Position numbers and translations under genes: made by a program. A stretch of 64,000 nt of DNA. Source: Oceanobacter sp045430275. GTDB taxonomy: Bacteria; Pseudomonadota; Gammaproteobacteria; Pseudomonadales; Oceanobacteraceae. Each line of letters opens with the position of its first letter. The stretch's first letter is position 1. The stretch lies in NCBI GenBank assembly GCA_045430275.1, contig JAILXU010000011.1, positions 62,001-126,000 of the forward strand, read 5' to 3'. A model generated the notes under the pieces. The model was not told the origin of the DNA, made no database searches, and saw nothing but the letters and a program-made list of their open reading frames with translations. This document shows positions 42,969 to 52,156 of this stretch, one piece after another.

Positions 42969-43718
42969 ATGAAGGTGCTTGTAACCGTAAAACGAGTCAT
43001 CGACTACAACGTCAAGGTACGTGTGAAGTCGGATAACAGTGACGTAGATCTGGCCAACGTAAAAATGGCCCTGAATCCGTTCTGCGAAATCGCAGTTGAG
43101 GAAGCGGTACGCCTGAAAGAAAAAGGCAACGCGACAGAAATCGTTGTGGCCTCCATTGGCCCCAAGGTCTGTCAGGAGCAAATCCGTACCGCACTGGCCC
43201 TGGGTGCCGACCGTGGCATTCTGGTAGAAACCGACGCAGCACCAGAGTCTCTGTCAGTTGCCAAGTTGCTGGCCAAGATTGTGGAAGAAGAAAAGCCTGA
43301 CCTGATCATCATGGGCAAGCAGGCCATCGACACTGACAACAACCAGACTGGCCAGATGCTGGCCGCGTTGCTGGACATGCCTCAGGGCACCTTCGCTTCC
43401 GAAGTCAAGGTTGAAGACAACAACGTCAGCGTTACCCGTGAAGTGGATGGCGGCCTGCAGACTGTTGCACTGAATCTGCCTGCGATCGTTACGACCGACT
43501 TGCGTCTGAACGAGCCTCGTTACGCTTCCCTGCCGAACATCATGAAAGCCAAGCGCAAGCCATTGGCCGTCAAGACTCCGGCTGACCTGGGTGTTGAAGT
43601 CAAGGAACACACCAAGGTACTGAAAGTCGTACCACCAGCCGAGCGTCAGGCAGGCATCAAGGTTGCCAGCGTTGATGAGCTGGTCGACAAACTGAAAAAC
43701 GAAGCGAAAGTAGTTTAA
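42969..43718 (+). CDS. etfB: Electron transfer flavoprotein beta subunit
   Basis: This 249-residue EtfB begins KVLVTVKRVIDYNVKVRVK and carries the AMP-binding segment IIMGKQAIDTDNNQTGQMLA (about residues 114-133). With EtfA it accepts electrons from acyl-CoA dehydrogenases such as LiuA and GcdH and passes them to ETF-quinone oxidoreductase. It is 12 bp before etfA. Confidence 0.97.
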   Translation: MKVLVTVKRVIDYNVKVRVKSDNSDVDLANVKMALNPFCEIAVEEAVRLKEKGNATEIVVASIGPKVCQEQIRTALALGADRGILVETDAAPESLSVAKLLAKIVEEEKPDLIIMGKQAIDTDNNQTGQMLAALLDMPQGTFASEVKVEDNNVSVTREVDGGLQTVALNLPAIVTTDLRLNEPRYASLPNIMKAKRKPLAVKTPADLGVEVKEHTKVLKVVPPAERQAGIKVASVDELVDKLKNEAKVV

Positions 43719-43730
43719 GGGGGCGATCAC

Positions 43731-44660
43731 ATGACTATTCTGGTAATTGCAGAACACGACAACAGCACCCTGAAAGGTGCCACCCTGAACGCCGTAACGG
43801 CGGCGACAGAAATGGGTGATGAACTGCACCTGCTGGTTGCTGGTAGCAACTGTGGTGCGGCGGCTGAAGCCGCTGCTCAGGTTGCCGGTGTCAGCAAGGT
43901 ACTGGTTGCTGATGCAGCCGCCTACGAACACCAACTGGCTGAAAACGTTTCCAAGCTGATCGTTGAACTGGCGGGCAACTACAGCCACGTCGTTTCACCG
44001 GCGACCACCAACGGCAAGAACTTCATGCCTCGCGTGGCAGCATTGCTGGACGTAGCACAACTGTCCGACATCACAGCTGTTGAATCTGCGGATACGTTCC
44101 AGCGTCCAATCTACGCCGGTAACGCCATCGCGACGGTTCAGTCTCTGGACAGCATCAAGGTCATCACCGTTCGTAGCACGGGCTTTGATGCCGCTGCTGC
44201 TGAAGGTGGTTCGGCGGCGATTGAAGCACTGGATTCCGAGCAAGATGCCGGTAACTCCCGCTTCGTCAGCGAAGAAATGGCCAAGTCTGACCGTCCTGAG
44301 CTGACTGCTGCAGACGTGGTGATCTCCGGTGGTCGTGGCATGGGCAACGGCGAAAACTTCGCCATTCTGGAGACGCTGGCTGACAAGCTGGGCGCTGCCG
44401 TCGGTGCATCCCGTGCAGCAGTTGATGCGGGCTTTGTACCGAACGACATGCAGGTTGGTCAGACCGGTAAAATCGTTGCTCCTAACCTGTACATTGCGGT
44501 TGGTATCTCCGGTGCCATCCAGCACCTGGCAGGTATGAAAGATTCCAAGGTAATTGTTGCCATCAACAAGGACGAAGAAGCCCCGATCTTCTCCGTCGCC
44601 GACTACGGTCTGGTTGCTGATTTGTTTGAAGCGGTTCCTGAACTGGAACAGAAGCTGTAA
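43731..44660 (+). CDS. etfA: Electron transfer flavoprotein alpha subunit
   Basis: This 309-residue EtfA has an N-terminal ETF domain and the C-terminal FAD-binding domain (ISGGRGMGNGENF; GQTGKIVAPNLYIAVGISGAIQHLAGMKDS; INKDEEAPIFSVADYGLVADLF). The length matches the family. Followed by a strong terminator at 44711-44733. Confidence 0.97.
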   Translation: MTILVIAEHDNSTLKGATLNAVTAATEMGDELHLLVAGSNCGAAAEAAAQVAGVSKVLVADAAAYEHQLAENVSKLIVELAGNYSHVVSPATTNGKNFMPRVAALLDVAQLSDITAVESADTFQRPIYAGNAIATVQSLDSIKVITVRSTGFDAAAAEGGSAAIEALDSEQDAGNSRFVSEEMAKSDRPELTAADVVISGGRGMGNGENFAILETLADKLGAAVGASRAAVDAGFVPNDMQVGQTGKIVAPNLYIAVGISGAIQHLAGMKDSKVIVAINKDEEAPIFSVADYGLVADLFEAVPELEQKL

Positions 44661-44710
44661 ACACACTGAACGCCTGACGGCTGAGGATGGCCAAACCACT
44701 CCTCTTTTTA

Positions 44711-44733
44711 CCCGGCCTTGAGCCGGGTTTTTT
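44711..44733 (+). terminator. Rho-independent terminator of etfBA
   Basis: CCCGGC and GCCGGG form a 6-bp GC stem around CTTGA, followed by six T. A-rich sequence on its other side may let it act for the convergent flavodoxin gene as well. Confidence 0.88.
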
Positions 44734-44752
44734 ACGCCTGAAATCCAGATAT

Positions 44753-45304
44753 TCAGGCCGCTGGCTGCTGACCGCTGTATTCCGCCACAATCTGGTTTAC
44801 CCAATCTTCAATGCGCTGATCCGTCAGCTCGAATTGCTGGTCTTCATCCACCGCCAGACCACAGAACAGCTTGCCATCCTGTACCAGCGCTTCGGATGCT
44901 TCAAAGTCATAACCATCGACTGACCAGAAACCGATAAAGCGCGCCTGACTGCCCTGCAAACGCTGATACAGCCAGCCCATGGCATCAAGGAAATAATCAC
45001 CGTAGCCAAACTGGTCACCGAGGCCATACAGGGCGATGGTTTTGCCACTCAGTTCCAGCGACGTCAGCATGGCTTCAACATCTTCCCAATCGGCCTGAAT
45101 GCCGCCAAAGTCCCAGGTTGGAATCCCCAGAATCAGCAGATCCGCCTGATCGAAGGTCTCGGTATCCGCATCGGTTACGTTGGTGACACTGGCGGAGGCA
45201 CCGTGCTGTTCCAGTTGAGTCACGATACGCCCGGCAATTTCCTCGGTATTGCCGGTATCGGTGCCAAAAATAATCTCAACCTTTGCCTGTTCAATGCTGC
45301 TCAT
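44753..45304 (-). CDS. Flavodoxin, long-chain type
   Basis: This 183-residue flavodoxin binds FMN through FGTDTGNTEEIAGRI (about residues 12-26). The 50s loop is IPTWDFGGIQADWED and the 90s loop is GLGDQFGYGDYFLDAMG. Long-chain flavodoxins replace ferredoxin when iron is scarce, which agrees with a GATAATCATTATC Fur-like box 46 bp upstream. The etf genes next to it converge and are not part of the operon. Confidence 0.94.
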   Translation of the reverse strand: MSSIEQAKVEIIFGTDTGNTEEIAGRIVTQLEQHGASASVTNVTDADTETFDQADLLILGIPTWDFGGIQADWEDVEAMLTSLELSGKTIALYGLGDQFGYGDYFLDAMGWLYQRLQGSQARFIGFWSVDGYDFEASEALVQDGKLFCGLAVDEDQQFELTDQRIEDWVNQIVAEYSGQQPAA

Positions 45305-45349
45305 ATTGATCTCATGGTCTTAATAAAAATAAAGCCTAATAAATTAACA

Positions 45350-45362
45350 GATAATCATTATC
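45350..45362 (-). promoter_or_regulatory. Probable Fur box upstream of the flavodoxin gene
   Basis: GATAATCATTATC is a perfect palindrome matching the core of the Fur consensus, extended rightward by ATTTTC. It overlaps a possible -35 (TTGAAA on the minus strand, 45365-45370) of the flavodoxin promoter. It is also 114 bp upstream of the divergent SPFH gene. Confidence 0.7.
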
Positions 45363-45475
45363 ATTTTCAAACACACAAAAGCGGACACACTGATCGTATT
45401 GACCGAACGTATGTTGTGTACACTCAGATCACCCAACCGATCGAATAAAAAACCAGCACATTCAGGGACTACTCA

Positions 45476-46306
45476 ATGAATCGCAATGCATCCAGCCTGA
45501 TGGCTATCGTATTTATCGTTGTACTGATGAGCGGCTTGGCACTGGTGTTTTCCAGCAACCCATCCACTCCAGCCGGACACGAAGGTTATGTGTACGAAGA
45601 ACCACGCCTGTTCGGAAGTGGCGGCTACCAGGACAGCATTCAAGGGCCAGCCAACTATGGCATTTCCCTGATGCGTAACCGGGTGATCAATATTGATATG
45701 CGCCCTGGCACCTACACCGAAAACTTCCACATTCTGGCCAGGGACGACCTCAATATCAGCTTCGATTTCCACACCATCATGGCCGTCAACAGCGGTACAG
45801 TTCAGCAAGTGGTTGAACAATACGGTGGCGAAAAGTGGTATCAGCGTTACGTCAAGGAAACCCTGCGAACCTACGTTCGGGATGCCGCTCAGCAGTTCGA
45901 CAGTAACGCACTCAAAACCCAGCGAGAGGCCATCGCCAAGGCGGTGTTACAAAAGCTGCAGGTATATCTGGAAACCACGCCGTTTCAGGTACGTCAGGTG
46001 GTGGTGGGTGATATTACCTATCCGAAAATTGTCGCCAGTGCGGTAGAAAAGAAACTGGCTGCCCAGCAACTGCTGGCAGAAAAAACGACTCAGAAAGAGA
46101 TCGCTCAGAAAGATGCTGAAATTCGCATCGAAGAAGCCAAAGGCATCGCCCAGGCCCAGAAGATTATTAACGCCACGCTGACTGCAAACTACCTGCAACA
46201 TGAAGCCATTAATGCCCAGCTCAAGATGGCCGAGTCCCCCAACCACACCACGGTGTACATTCCTGTCGGCACCAATGGCATTCCTCTGGTCAAGGGAACA
46301 CGCTGA
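45476..46306 (+). CDS. SPFH/prohibitin-family membrane protein
   Basis: This 276-residue protein has one N-terminal helix (LMAIVFIVVLMSGLALVF) and an SPFH domain (RPGTYTENFHILARDDLNISFDFHTIMAV). A long coiled coil follows (KKLAAQQLLAEKTTQKEIAQKDAEIRIEEAKGIAQAQKI). Members build ring-shaped scaffolds in the membrane and bind proteases such as FtsH. The partner is unknown here. Confidence 0.88.
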   Translation: MNRNASSLMAIVFIVVLMSGLALVFSSNPSTPAGHEGYVYEEPRLFGSGGYQDSIQGPANYGISLMRNRVINIDMRPGTYTENFHILARDDLNISFDFHTIMAVNSGTVQQVVEQYGGEKWYQRYVKETLRTYVRDAAQQFDSNALKTQREAIAKAVLQKLQVYLETTPFQVRQVVVGDITYPKIVASAVEKKLAAQQLLAEKTTQKEIAQKDAEIRIEEAKGIAQAQKIINATLTANYLQHEAINAQLKMAESPNHTTVYIPVGTNGIPLVKGTR

Positions 46307-46307
46307 A

Positions 46308-47537
46308 TCAGAACACGATCCAGCCAATCACACCGCTGCCCAGCACCACCAGCCAGGCGGGCAGCTTCCAGACCATCAACGCAATCAGCGCCAGCAGTAC
46401 CATCACAAAATCCGCCGATGTGTGCACCGCACTGGTCCAGACCGGGTTATAGAGCGCTGCCAGCAGAATACCGACAACAGCGGCATTCACACCCGCCAGC
46501 GCTGCTTGCAGGCGTGCGTCTGAACGCAGTTGTTCCCAGTACGGCAAGGCTCCGGCAATCAGCAAAAACGATGGCAGGAAGATCGCCACCAGACAGAACA
46601 AACCGCCCAGCAGGCCACCGGCAAAGACAGTATTACCTTCTGCCGCCGTACCCAGAAACGCCGCAAAGGTAAACAACGGCCCAGGAACAGCCTGAGCCGC
46701 ACCGTAACCGGCCAGGAAAGCATCGTTCTCTACCCAGCCGGTCACAACGACTTCGCTTTGCAACAAAGGCAACACAACGTGACCACCACCAAACACCAGC
46801 GCACCGGCACGATAGAAGGCATCAAACAGATTCAGTGCGGGGTTGTTGGTAATCGCTGCCAGTAATGGCAAACCGGCCAACAGCACGAAGAAGGCAATCA
46901 GCCAGCGCTTGGCGTGGGTACGGCTGGTTTTGATCGGCAGAAAGTCCTCCGGGTCTCGCGCATCCGGGGTGATTTTCCACAGCCCAACCAGTCCGGCCAG
47001 AATGATCACCAGCACCGGCGTCAACACCGATGGCAACAGCAGCACCACAGCCGCCGCCAGCGCCATCAGAGACACCTTCAGCTTGCCAACACACAAACTG
47101 TTACCCATCCCCCAGACGGCCTGGGCCACAACGGCCACCGCCACCACTTTCAGACCTTGCAACGCACCTGACGGAAATGACTCCCCCAGAGAGGTAATAC
47201 TCAACGCCAGCGCAATCAGCACCAGTGCCGACGGCAACGTAAAGCCCAACCAGGCAGCAGCGGCTCCGGCATAACCGGCACGCGACATGCCCAACCCCAA
47301 ACCCACCTGACTGCTGGCCGGGCCAGGCAAGAACTGACACAACGCCACCAGATCGGCATAACTGCGATCTGACAACCAGCGGCGACGCTCGACAAACTCT
47401 TCCCGGAAATACCCCAGGTGGGCCACCGGGCCACCAAATGAGGTTAATCCCAGACGCAGAAAAACCAGAAAAACTTCACGGAATTGCTGCCAGCACGATG
47501 AAGTACCGGCATTGGTTTCAACAGACGAATCAGACAT
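46308..47537 (-). CDS. chrA: Chromate transporter, ChrA family
   Basis: This 409-residue protein contains two tandem CHR domains. The first has FGGPVAHLGYFREEFVERRRWLSD and CQFLPGPASSQVGLGLG; the second has FGGGHVVLPLLQSEVVVTGWVENDAFLAGYGAAQAVPGPLFTFAAFLG. ChrA exports chromate in exchange or by proton motive force. The ATG at 47535-47537 is preceded by GGGGGAG, whereas the longer frame lacks this. It starts 79 bp after the receptor gene stop on the same strand. Confidence 0.94.
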   Translation of the reverse strand: MSDSSVETNAGTSSCWQQFREVFLVFLRLGLTSFGGPVAHLGYFREEFVERRRWLSDRSYADLVALCQFLPGPASSQVGLGLGMSRAGYAGAAAAWLGFTLPSALVLIALALSITSLGESFPSGALQGLKVVAVAVVAQAVWGMGNSLCVGKLKVSLMALAAAVVLLLPSVLTPVLVIILAGLVGLWKITPDARDPEDFLPIKTSRTHAKRWLIAFFVLLAGLPLLAAITNNPALNLFDAFYRAGALVFGGGHVVLPLLQSEVVVTGWVENDAFLAGYGAAQAVPGPLFTFAAFLGTAAEGNTVFAGGLLGGLFCLVAIFLPSFLLIAGALPYWEQLRSDARLQAALAGVNAAVVGILLAALYNPVWTSAVHTSADFVMVLLALIALMVWKLPAWLVVLGSGVIGWIVF

Positions 47538-47616
47538 GGTGCTCCCCCAGACAGCACGGATAAAACTGGCCGGTATAGTAACAGGCCAGTGTGTCGCTGC
47601 CAGAGTTGCCGTCCAA

Positions 47617-49683
47617 TCAGATCGTATGAATCTTGAACCCGAACGAAACAATCGTGGGTAGCGCCTTAACCTCCTCACGGCTGCTGTAATCTCCGCTGTA
47701 CTCGTAGCCTTCCACGTTGTTCTGGCCATACAGGTTGATGGCTTCCACGTAGAAATCTGTTGGCATGCCAAACAACTCCATGCTGCGGTCTGCCCGCACG
47801 TCCAGTGCGTGTTGCATGGGTAAACGCTCGGAGTTCAGATCACCGTAGACCGGCTGGTAGGCGTTCTGATCCGGGTCAAAGGAAGCTCCTTCGACTGGCG
47901 TAATGAGCTGACCACTTTGCATGCGCCACTTCATCCCCAGGTTCCAGGTGTCGTTCCATTGATAGTTGGCCACCATGTTCACAATCAGGGGCTGATCGGT
48001 TTGATAACGGAAGCTCTTGTCGGTGATTTCATTCTTACGGAAGGTGCGGGAGTAAGCCACCGACAGCCAGCCATACCAGTTGTCAGTAATGTCCTTGTTG
48101 ATGAACAACTCCATACCATAGGCACGGCCCGTCGCATCGTTGGTGTATTTCGGGAGCGCCAGGTATTCCTCTTCGTTCAGGCCCGGATACACCGACTCGT
48201 CCTGTCGTGCCAGAATCAGCTTGTCCATGGTCTTGTAATACACATCCACGCGCGCCAGCAAACTGTCACTGTACTGGTATTCCAGCCCGGTTTCGTAATG
48301 GGTGGACTCCGGCTGTTTCAGGTCTTGATTGCCCGTGGTTGGGGAATAGGAGAAGAAGTCATTCGGCAGTTTGTGATAGTTGCCATACGCCGTCTGCCAG
48401 GCCCAGTCATCCAGGAACTGCCAGCGGGTCTGCAGCTTGGGCTGCAGAAAGCTCTGCTCGGTGTAGTCATCCCAGGAATAGAGCACGCCGGGTGTGACAG
48501 TGAAGGTATCCGAAACCACCCATTCATCGGTCAGAAAGACATCGGCGTTAAGTACATCAAAATGCTCGCTGATCACCAGCTCTTCTTTACCGGTACTGGC
48601 ACGGCAGTCGGGCTGGAATTCGTCACACGGTGGAATCTGCAACTTGCCGGTGGCATCAATATCCCGATCCACCAGATGCACGCCCCACATCAACGTATGA
48701 TCGGCACTGACAGCGCGGCTGAATTCTGTGCGAATGCCCTGATCGACGGTATTCACATCAATCCGGTTGTTATGGCCGAGACGGAAACGAAAGTTCTGAT
48801 CCAGCCGATACAAGCCCGCTTTGTGGGTCATCCCCGACTCGTAGAAGTGCTCCCACAACAGCCCCTGACTGTGAAACTGATTGTAGTACTCAATACCACC
48901 CGACAATTCCGGGTCTTGTTCGACTTCATCGGAATCCTCGTCAAACAGCACCCCGGCCTTGTCTCGTGCGCCCATGGCCTGAATGCTGACCTTGTCCCGA
49001 TCCCAGCGCCACTGGTACTTGCCCTGATAATCGTAGAATTCCGGCACGGTAGTGAGCGAGAAGTCTTCCTCATCCATCAGGTTCTTGATGTAGTACTGAA
49101 ACAGGCTCTGACGTGCCGAGAGAAAACCGCCATCGTCTTCATCGCCGGTTTCCAGAAATACACCGGCACGCAGCAAGCTCAGATCCACAATCGCCTGGCT
49201 GGTGGCGTAAGGATCGCGGGAGTTGGCTTCGATCACAGCGGCACTGACGTTGTTGTATTCGGCCCCAAAACCGGCACTGTCGAGCTTGAAATCCTGCACC
49301 GTGTTATCACTGAGAATGCTGCTGCCATCAACGTGGAAGACATAGCCCACCGGCAGAAAATCCACGATGTAGAGATTCTCTTGCGGTGAAGACCCTCGTA
49401 CCGCTGGCTCACCGCCACCCCGGCCACTGGTGAAAGTGACACCGGGCAGCGACGCAATTGCACGCATTGGGTCGTTACCAGCACCGGCCACTTGAACCAG
49501 GCGTTCGGTCTTCACCTGAGTCAGGGTTTCTTTTTGACCCAGCACCACAATCTCTTCCATGTCCTGTGTCGATTCCAGAGTGCTGTCATCATCGGCCCAA
49601 GTCTGGGGAGCAGCCACACACAACGCCGCTGCCAGCGCCATCACCAGAGGCTTGCGTGGAAAATCGGGAGCCTGCCTGTCCAT
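47617..49683 (-). CDS. TonB-dependent outer-membrane receptor
   Basis: This 688-residue protein has a signal peptide (to about AADD... near residue 31), a TonB-box-like stretch MEEIVVLGQ, and a plug domain with LPGVTFTSGRGGGEPAVRGSSPQENLYIVDFLPVGYVFHVDGSS. A beta-barrel begins near residue 180. The ATG at 49681-49683 has AAAGGTGG upstream. It lies downstream of a two-component pair on the same strand, which may control it. The ligand is unknown; no siderophore or cobalamin genes lie near. Confidence 0.92.
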   Translation of the reverse strand: MDRQAPDFPRKPLVMALAAALCVAAPQTWADDDSTLESTQDMEEIVVLGQKETLTQVKTERLVQVAGAGNDPMRAIASLPGVTFTSGRGGGEPAVRGSSPQENLYIVDFLPVGYVFHVDGSSILSDNTVQDFKLDSAGFGAEYNNVSAAVIEANSRDPYATSQAIVDLSLLRAGVFLETGDEDDGGFLSARQSLFQYYIKNLMDEEDFSLTTVPEFYDYQGKYQWRWDRDKVSIQAMGARDKAGVLFDEDSDEVEQDPELSGGIEYYNQFHSQGLLWEHFYESGMTHKAGLYRLDQNFRFRLGHNNRIDVNTVDQGIRTEFSRAVSADHTLMWGVHLVDRDIDATGKLQIPPCDEFQPDCRASTGKEELVISEHFDVLNADVFLTDEWVVSDTFTVTPGVLYSWDDYTEQSFLQPKLQTRWQFLDDWAWQTAYGNYHKLPNDFFSYSPTTGNQDLKQPESTHYETGLEYQYSDSLLARVDVYYKTMDKLILARQDESVYPGLNEEEYLALPKYTNDATGRAYGMELFINKDITDNWYGWLSVAYSRTFRKNEITDKSFRYQTDQPLIVNMVANYQWNDTWNLGMKWRMQSGQLITPVEGASFDPDQNAYQPVYGDLNSERLPMQHALDVRADRSMELFGMPTDFYVEAINLYGQNNVEGYEYSGDYSSREEVKALPTIVSFGFKIHTI

Positions 49684-49816
49684 CCTGTTACCACCTTTGA
49701 ATAATATGTCCTGAAGATGGTGGCTATTGTGGGCAGTCTGATGATTGATTTCGTGAGGGCAAGTGTTCGGATTCTTTATCAACAACGTCAACAACGGCCC
49801 GGTTTGTTATGAAATG

Positions 49817-51124
49817 TTATCCGCGCCAGCACAGCGAAAAACAGGCACCGCCCAGAGCCGACTTGCCAATGCGAGCTTCGCCCTGATGCCGCCGGGCAAT
49901 CTGGGCAACAATGGCAAGACCGAGGCCAAAGCCACCGGTTTCCCGGTTGCGGCTTTTATCCGCCCGGACAAAGGGATCAAACAGGTTTGGCCAGTCGTTC
50001 TCGGGGACGCCTGGGCCATCGTCTTCTACTCGTAAACAGGGATACAAGCGCCCGTCTTCCATTAGCCAGATCAACTGCACCTGAATACGCTGGCGAGCAT
50101 AACGCACGGCGTTCAGTAACAGATTGTCCAGCGCGCGGGCCAGTGCTTCCGCATTAAAGGCAATATCACGATCCTCATCCGGCAACACCAGCGACATCGA
50201 CAAGCCATGCTCGCCAATCAGGCGCTCCTGCTGCTGCATAAACTGCCGGTGCCATTGAGCCAGCCAGACTCCCAGCGGCTGCTCCTGAAGTTCCAGCTCC
50301 AGCGTGGCTCGCTCAAAACGGGCGTAGCTGAGCAGCTCGGATACCAGTTTTTCCAGTTCCTGAGCATCTTCGGCAATGCTGTCAAAGCTGTGGTGCAACT
50401 CGGTGGGATCGTTCAGGGTCTGGGCGTAATCGAGTTCAAAACGGATGCGAGACAACGGCGTGCGCAGTTCGTGCGAAACCGCGTTGGTCAGATGCTTGTG
50501 GCTTTCGACCAGATTCTGTATCTGGTTGGCCATGCGATTAAAATCATTATTCAGATGCCCAACCCGAAAGCGCCCTGCCATGCTGGCCCGCACACTCAGA
50601 TCACCCTGACCAAAGTGCCGTGTTACCCGGCTCAGGTGCGCGATACGCCGCTGTACCGTCAGTGCCCAGAGCACCACCAGCAAAATCAGAAACAGCGACC
50701 CGCCCAGCATCACCATCACAAACACCTGGGTCAGCGAATCTACCGTGGCCACCGGCCCGACATGAATCAGCAAGCCGGTATTTGGCAAACGCTTTAACAA
50801 CACGCCATCACCAACATCTCGTACCCAGATTTCCCCCCGACTCAGCACCGCCTCTCCATGCGGAGAAATCACCAGTTCGCTTTCAGGCACCAGATTGATG
50901 GGGATGTTAGGGCCAGACATCTTCTCCAGATGCTCCGGCCAGGTAGCTGGATCATGCTCCTGCAACACGGTTTCTATCAGATAGAACGCCCCCTGAAAAT
51001 CACCAATGGCATCTTCCGCTACTTCTTCTTCCGCAACGACATGTAACACCAACTCCATCAGCGGGTCGTACAACAGCGCATAAAAAAACAGGATCAGATA
51101 CAGCGGCAGAAAAATCCGAAACAT
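49817..51124 (-). CDS. Sensor histidine kinase, RstB-like
   Basis: This 435-residue kinase has two membrane helices (residues about 3-18 and 133-156) around a periplasmic sensor of about 110 residues. A HAMP domain follows, then H-box AVSHELRTPLSRIRFELD (His218) and an ATPase domain with NLLLNAVRYA, DDGPGVP and GGFGLGLAI. The frame starts with TTG two codons earlier; the ATG at 51122-51124 is preferred. Its response regulator gene lies 102 bp upstream. The signal is unknown. Confidence 0.92.
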   Translation of the reverse strand: MFRIFLPLYLILFFYALLYDPLMELVLHVVAEEEVAEDAIGDFQGAFYLIETVLQEHDPATWPEHLEKMSGPNIPINLVPESELVISPHGEAVLSRGEIWVRDVGDGVLLKRLPNTGLLIHVGPVATVDSLTQVFVMVMLGGSLFLILLVVLWALTVQRRIAHLSRVTRHFGQGDLSVRASMAGRFRVGHLNNDFNRMANQIQNLVESHKHLTNAVSHELRTPLSRIRFELDYAQTLNDPTELHHSFDSIAEDAQELEKLVSELLSYARFERATLELELQEQPLGVWLAQWHRQFMQQQERLIGEHGLSMSLVLPDEDRDIAFNAEALARALDNLLLNAVRYARQRIQVQLIWLMEDGRLYPCLRVEDDGPGVPENDWPNLFDPFVRADKSRNRETGGFGLGLAIVAQIARRHQGEARIGKSALGGACFSLCWRG

Positions 51125-51226
51125 GGGCAACCCGCATCAAAAAAGAGTCATCGCAGTGTAGCCTGCAAGCTGACGAATGAAGGGAGATGGAAGTGTTATG
51201 GATTGTAATGGGAGCCGATCACGCCG

Positions 51227-51961
51227 TTACCAGGCATCTGGCACGAACAGATAGCCTTTGGCACGAACCGTAATAATGCGCCGAGGCTGTGACAGGTTAT
51301 CACCCAGCTTGCGCCTTAATGCCGAGACTTTCACATCCACAGAGCGATCCAGACCATCATACTCAATGCCGCGCAAGTGCCGCAGCATGGCTTCACGGCT
51401 GACAATCTCTTCCGAGCGATTGGCCAGCAGATGCAGCACATCGAATTCCGCTGGCGTCAGAGGCACTTCATCGCCATTCAATTCCACCACTCGCTGCAGC
51501 GGGTGCAAGGTCAGGGAACCAAACACCACGGGGGCATTTTTGCCGAGCGCCGGGGCTTCCGGTGCGGTTGTCTTCAGCGTTACAGGAGAGACTTTCAAAG
51601 CCGCCTGTTTGCGCAGCAGCAATTTGACATGCGCCAGCAACACCCGCGGATGAATCGGCTTGATCAGGAAATCGTCCGCGCCCAGCTCCAGCCCGGCGAC
51701 GTGATCCATATCGTCTTCGCTGGCGGTCAGCATCAGAATCGCTCCCTGATAATGCGCCCGCACCGCCCGGCAAATATCAAAGCCATCGGCCCCCGGCAGC
51801 ATCAAATCCAGAATCACCACATCCGGCTGTTCGGTCTGAATCTGTTCAATCGCTGCCAGGCCGTTGTTCTGGATCGTCACGTCATAGTGATAGCGCGTCA
51901 GAAAGCGCTCAATTTGTGACGACAGCTTGGCGTCATCCTCCACCACCAGAATGCGTGCCAT
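51227..51961 (-). CDS. OmpR/RstA-type response regulator
   Basis: This 244-residue regulator has a receiver domain with acidic pocket VVEDD and Asp52 (VILDLMLPGADGFD), a linker and a winged-helix DNA-binding domain (VPLTPAEFDVLHLLANRSEEIVSREAMLRHL). The ATG at 51959-51961 has GGTGGAG nine bases before it; a version with 12 more residues would start at 51997. It is the partner of the downstream kinase. Confidence 0.93.
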   Translation of the reverse strand: MARILVVEDDAKLSSQIERFLTRYHYDVTIQNNGLAAIEQIQTEQPDVVILDLMLPGADGFDICRAVRAHYQGAILMLTASEDDMDHVAGLELGADDFLIKPIHPRVLLAHVKLLLRKQAALKVSPVTLKTTAPEAPALGKNAPVVFGSLTLHPLQRVVELNGDEVPLTPAEFDVLHLLANRSEEIVSREAMLRHLRGIEYDGLDRSVDVKVSALRRKLGDNLSQPRRIITVRAKGYLFVPDAW

Positions 51962-52156
51962 TGATGCTTGCTCCACCGCTTCCATATCACCACTCATTAC
52001 AAAGGATTACACCGAGCAATATATCACTTACCAACCACAGGCAGAACGACACCCATTCCCTCGGCATGATGGTTCCCAACACGACGGCCATGGCACCTCG
52101 GTAGCCATTCGCCCGACGCACATTCTCATATTGATGATTCGATCAAGGAACTGACC

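Noticed and set aside
47917..49389. 490-residue plus-strand frame opposite the TonB receptor
   Set aside because: Antisense shadow; histidine/valine-rich composition typical of a complementary frame.
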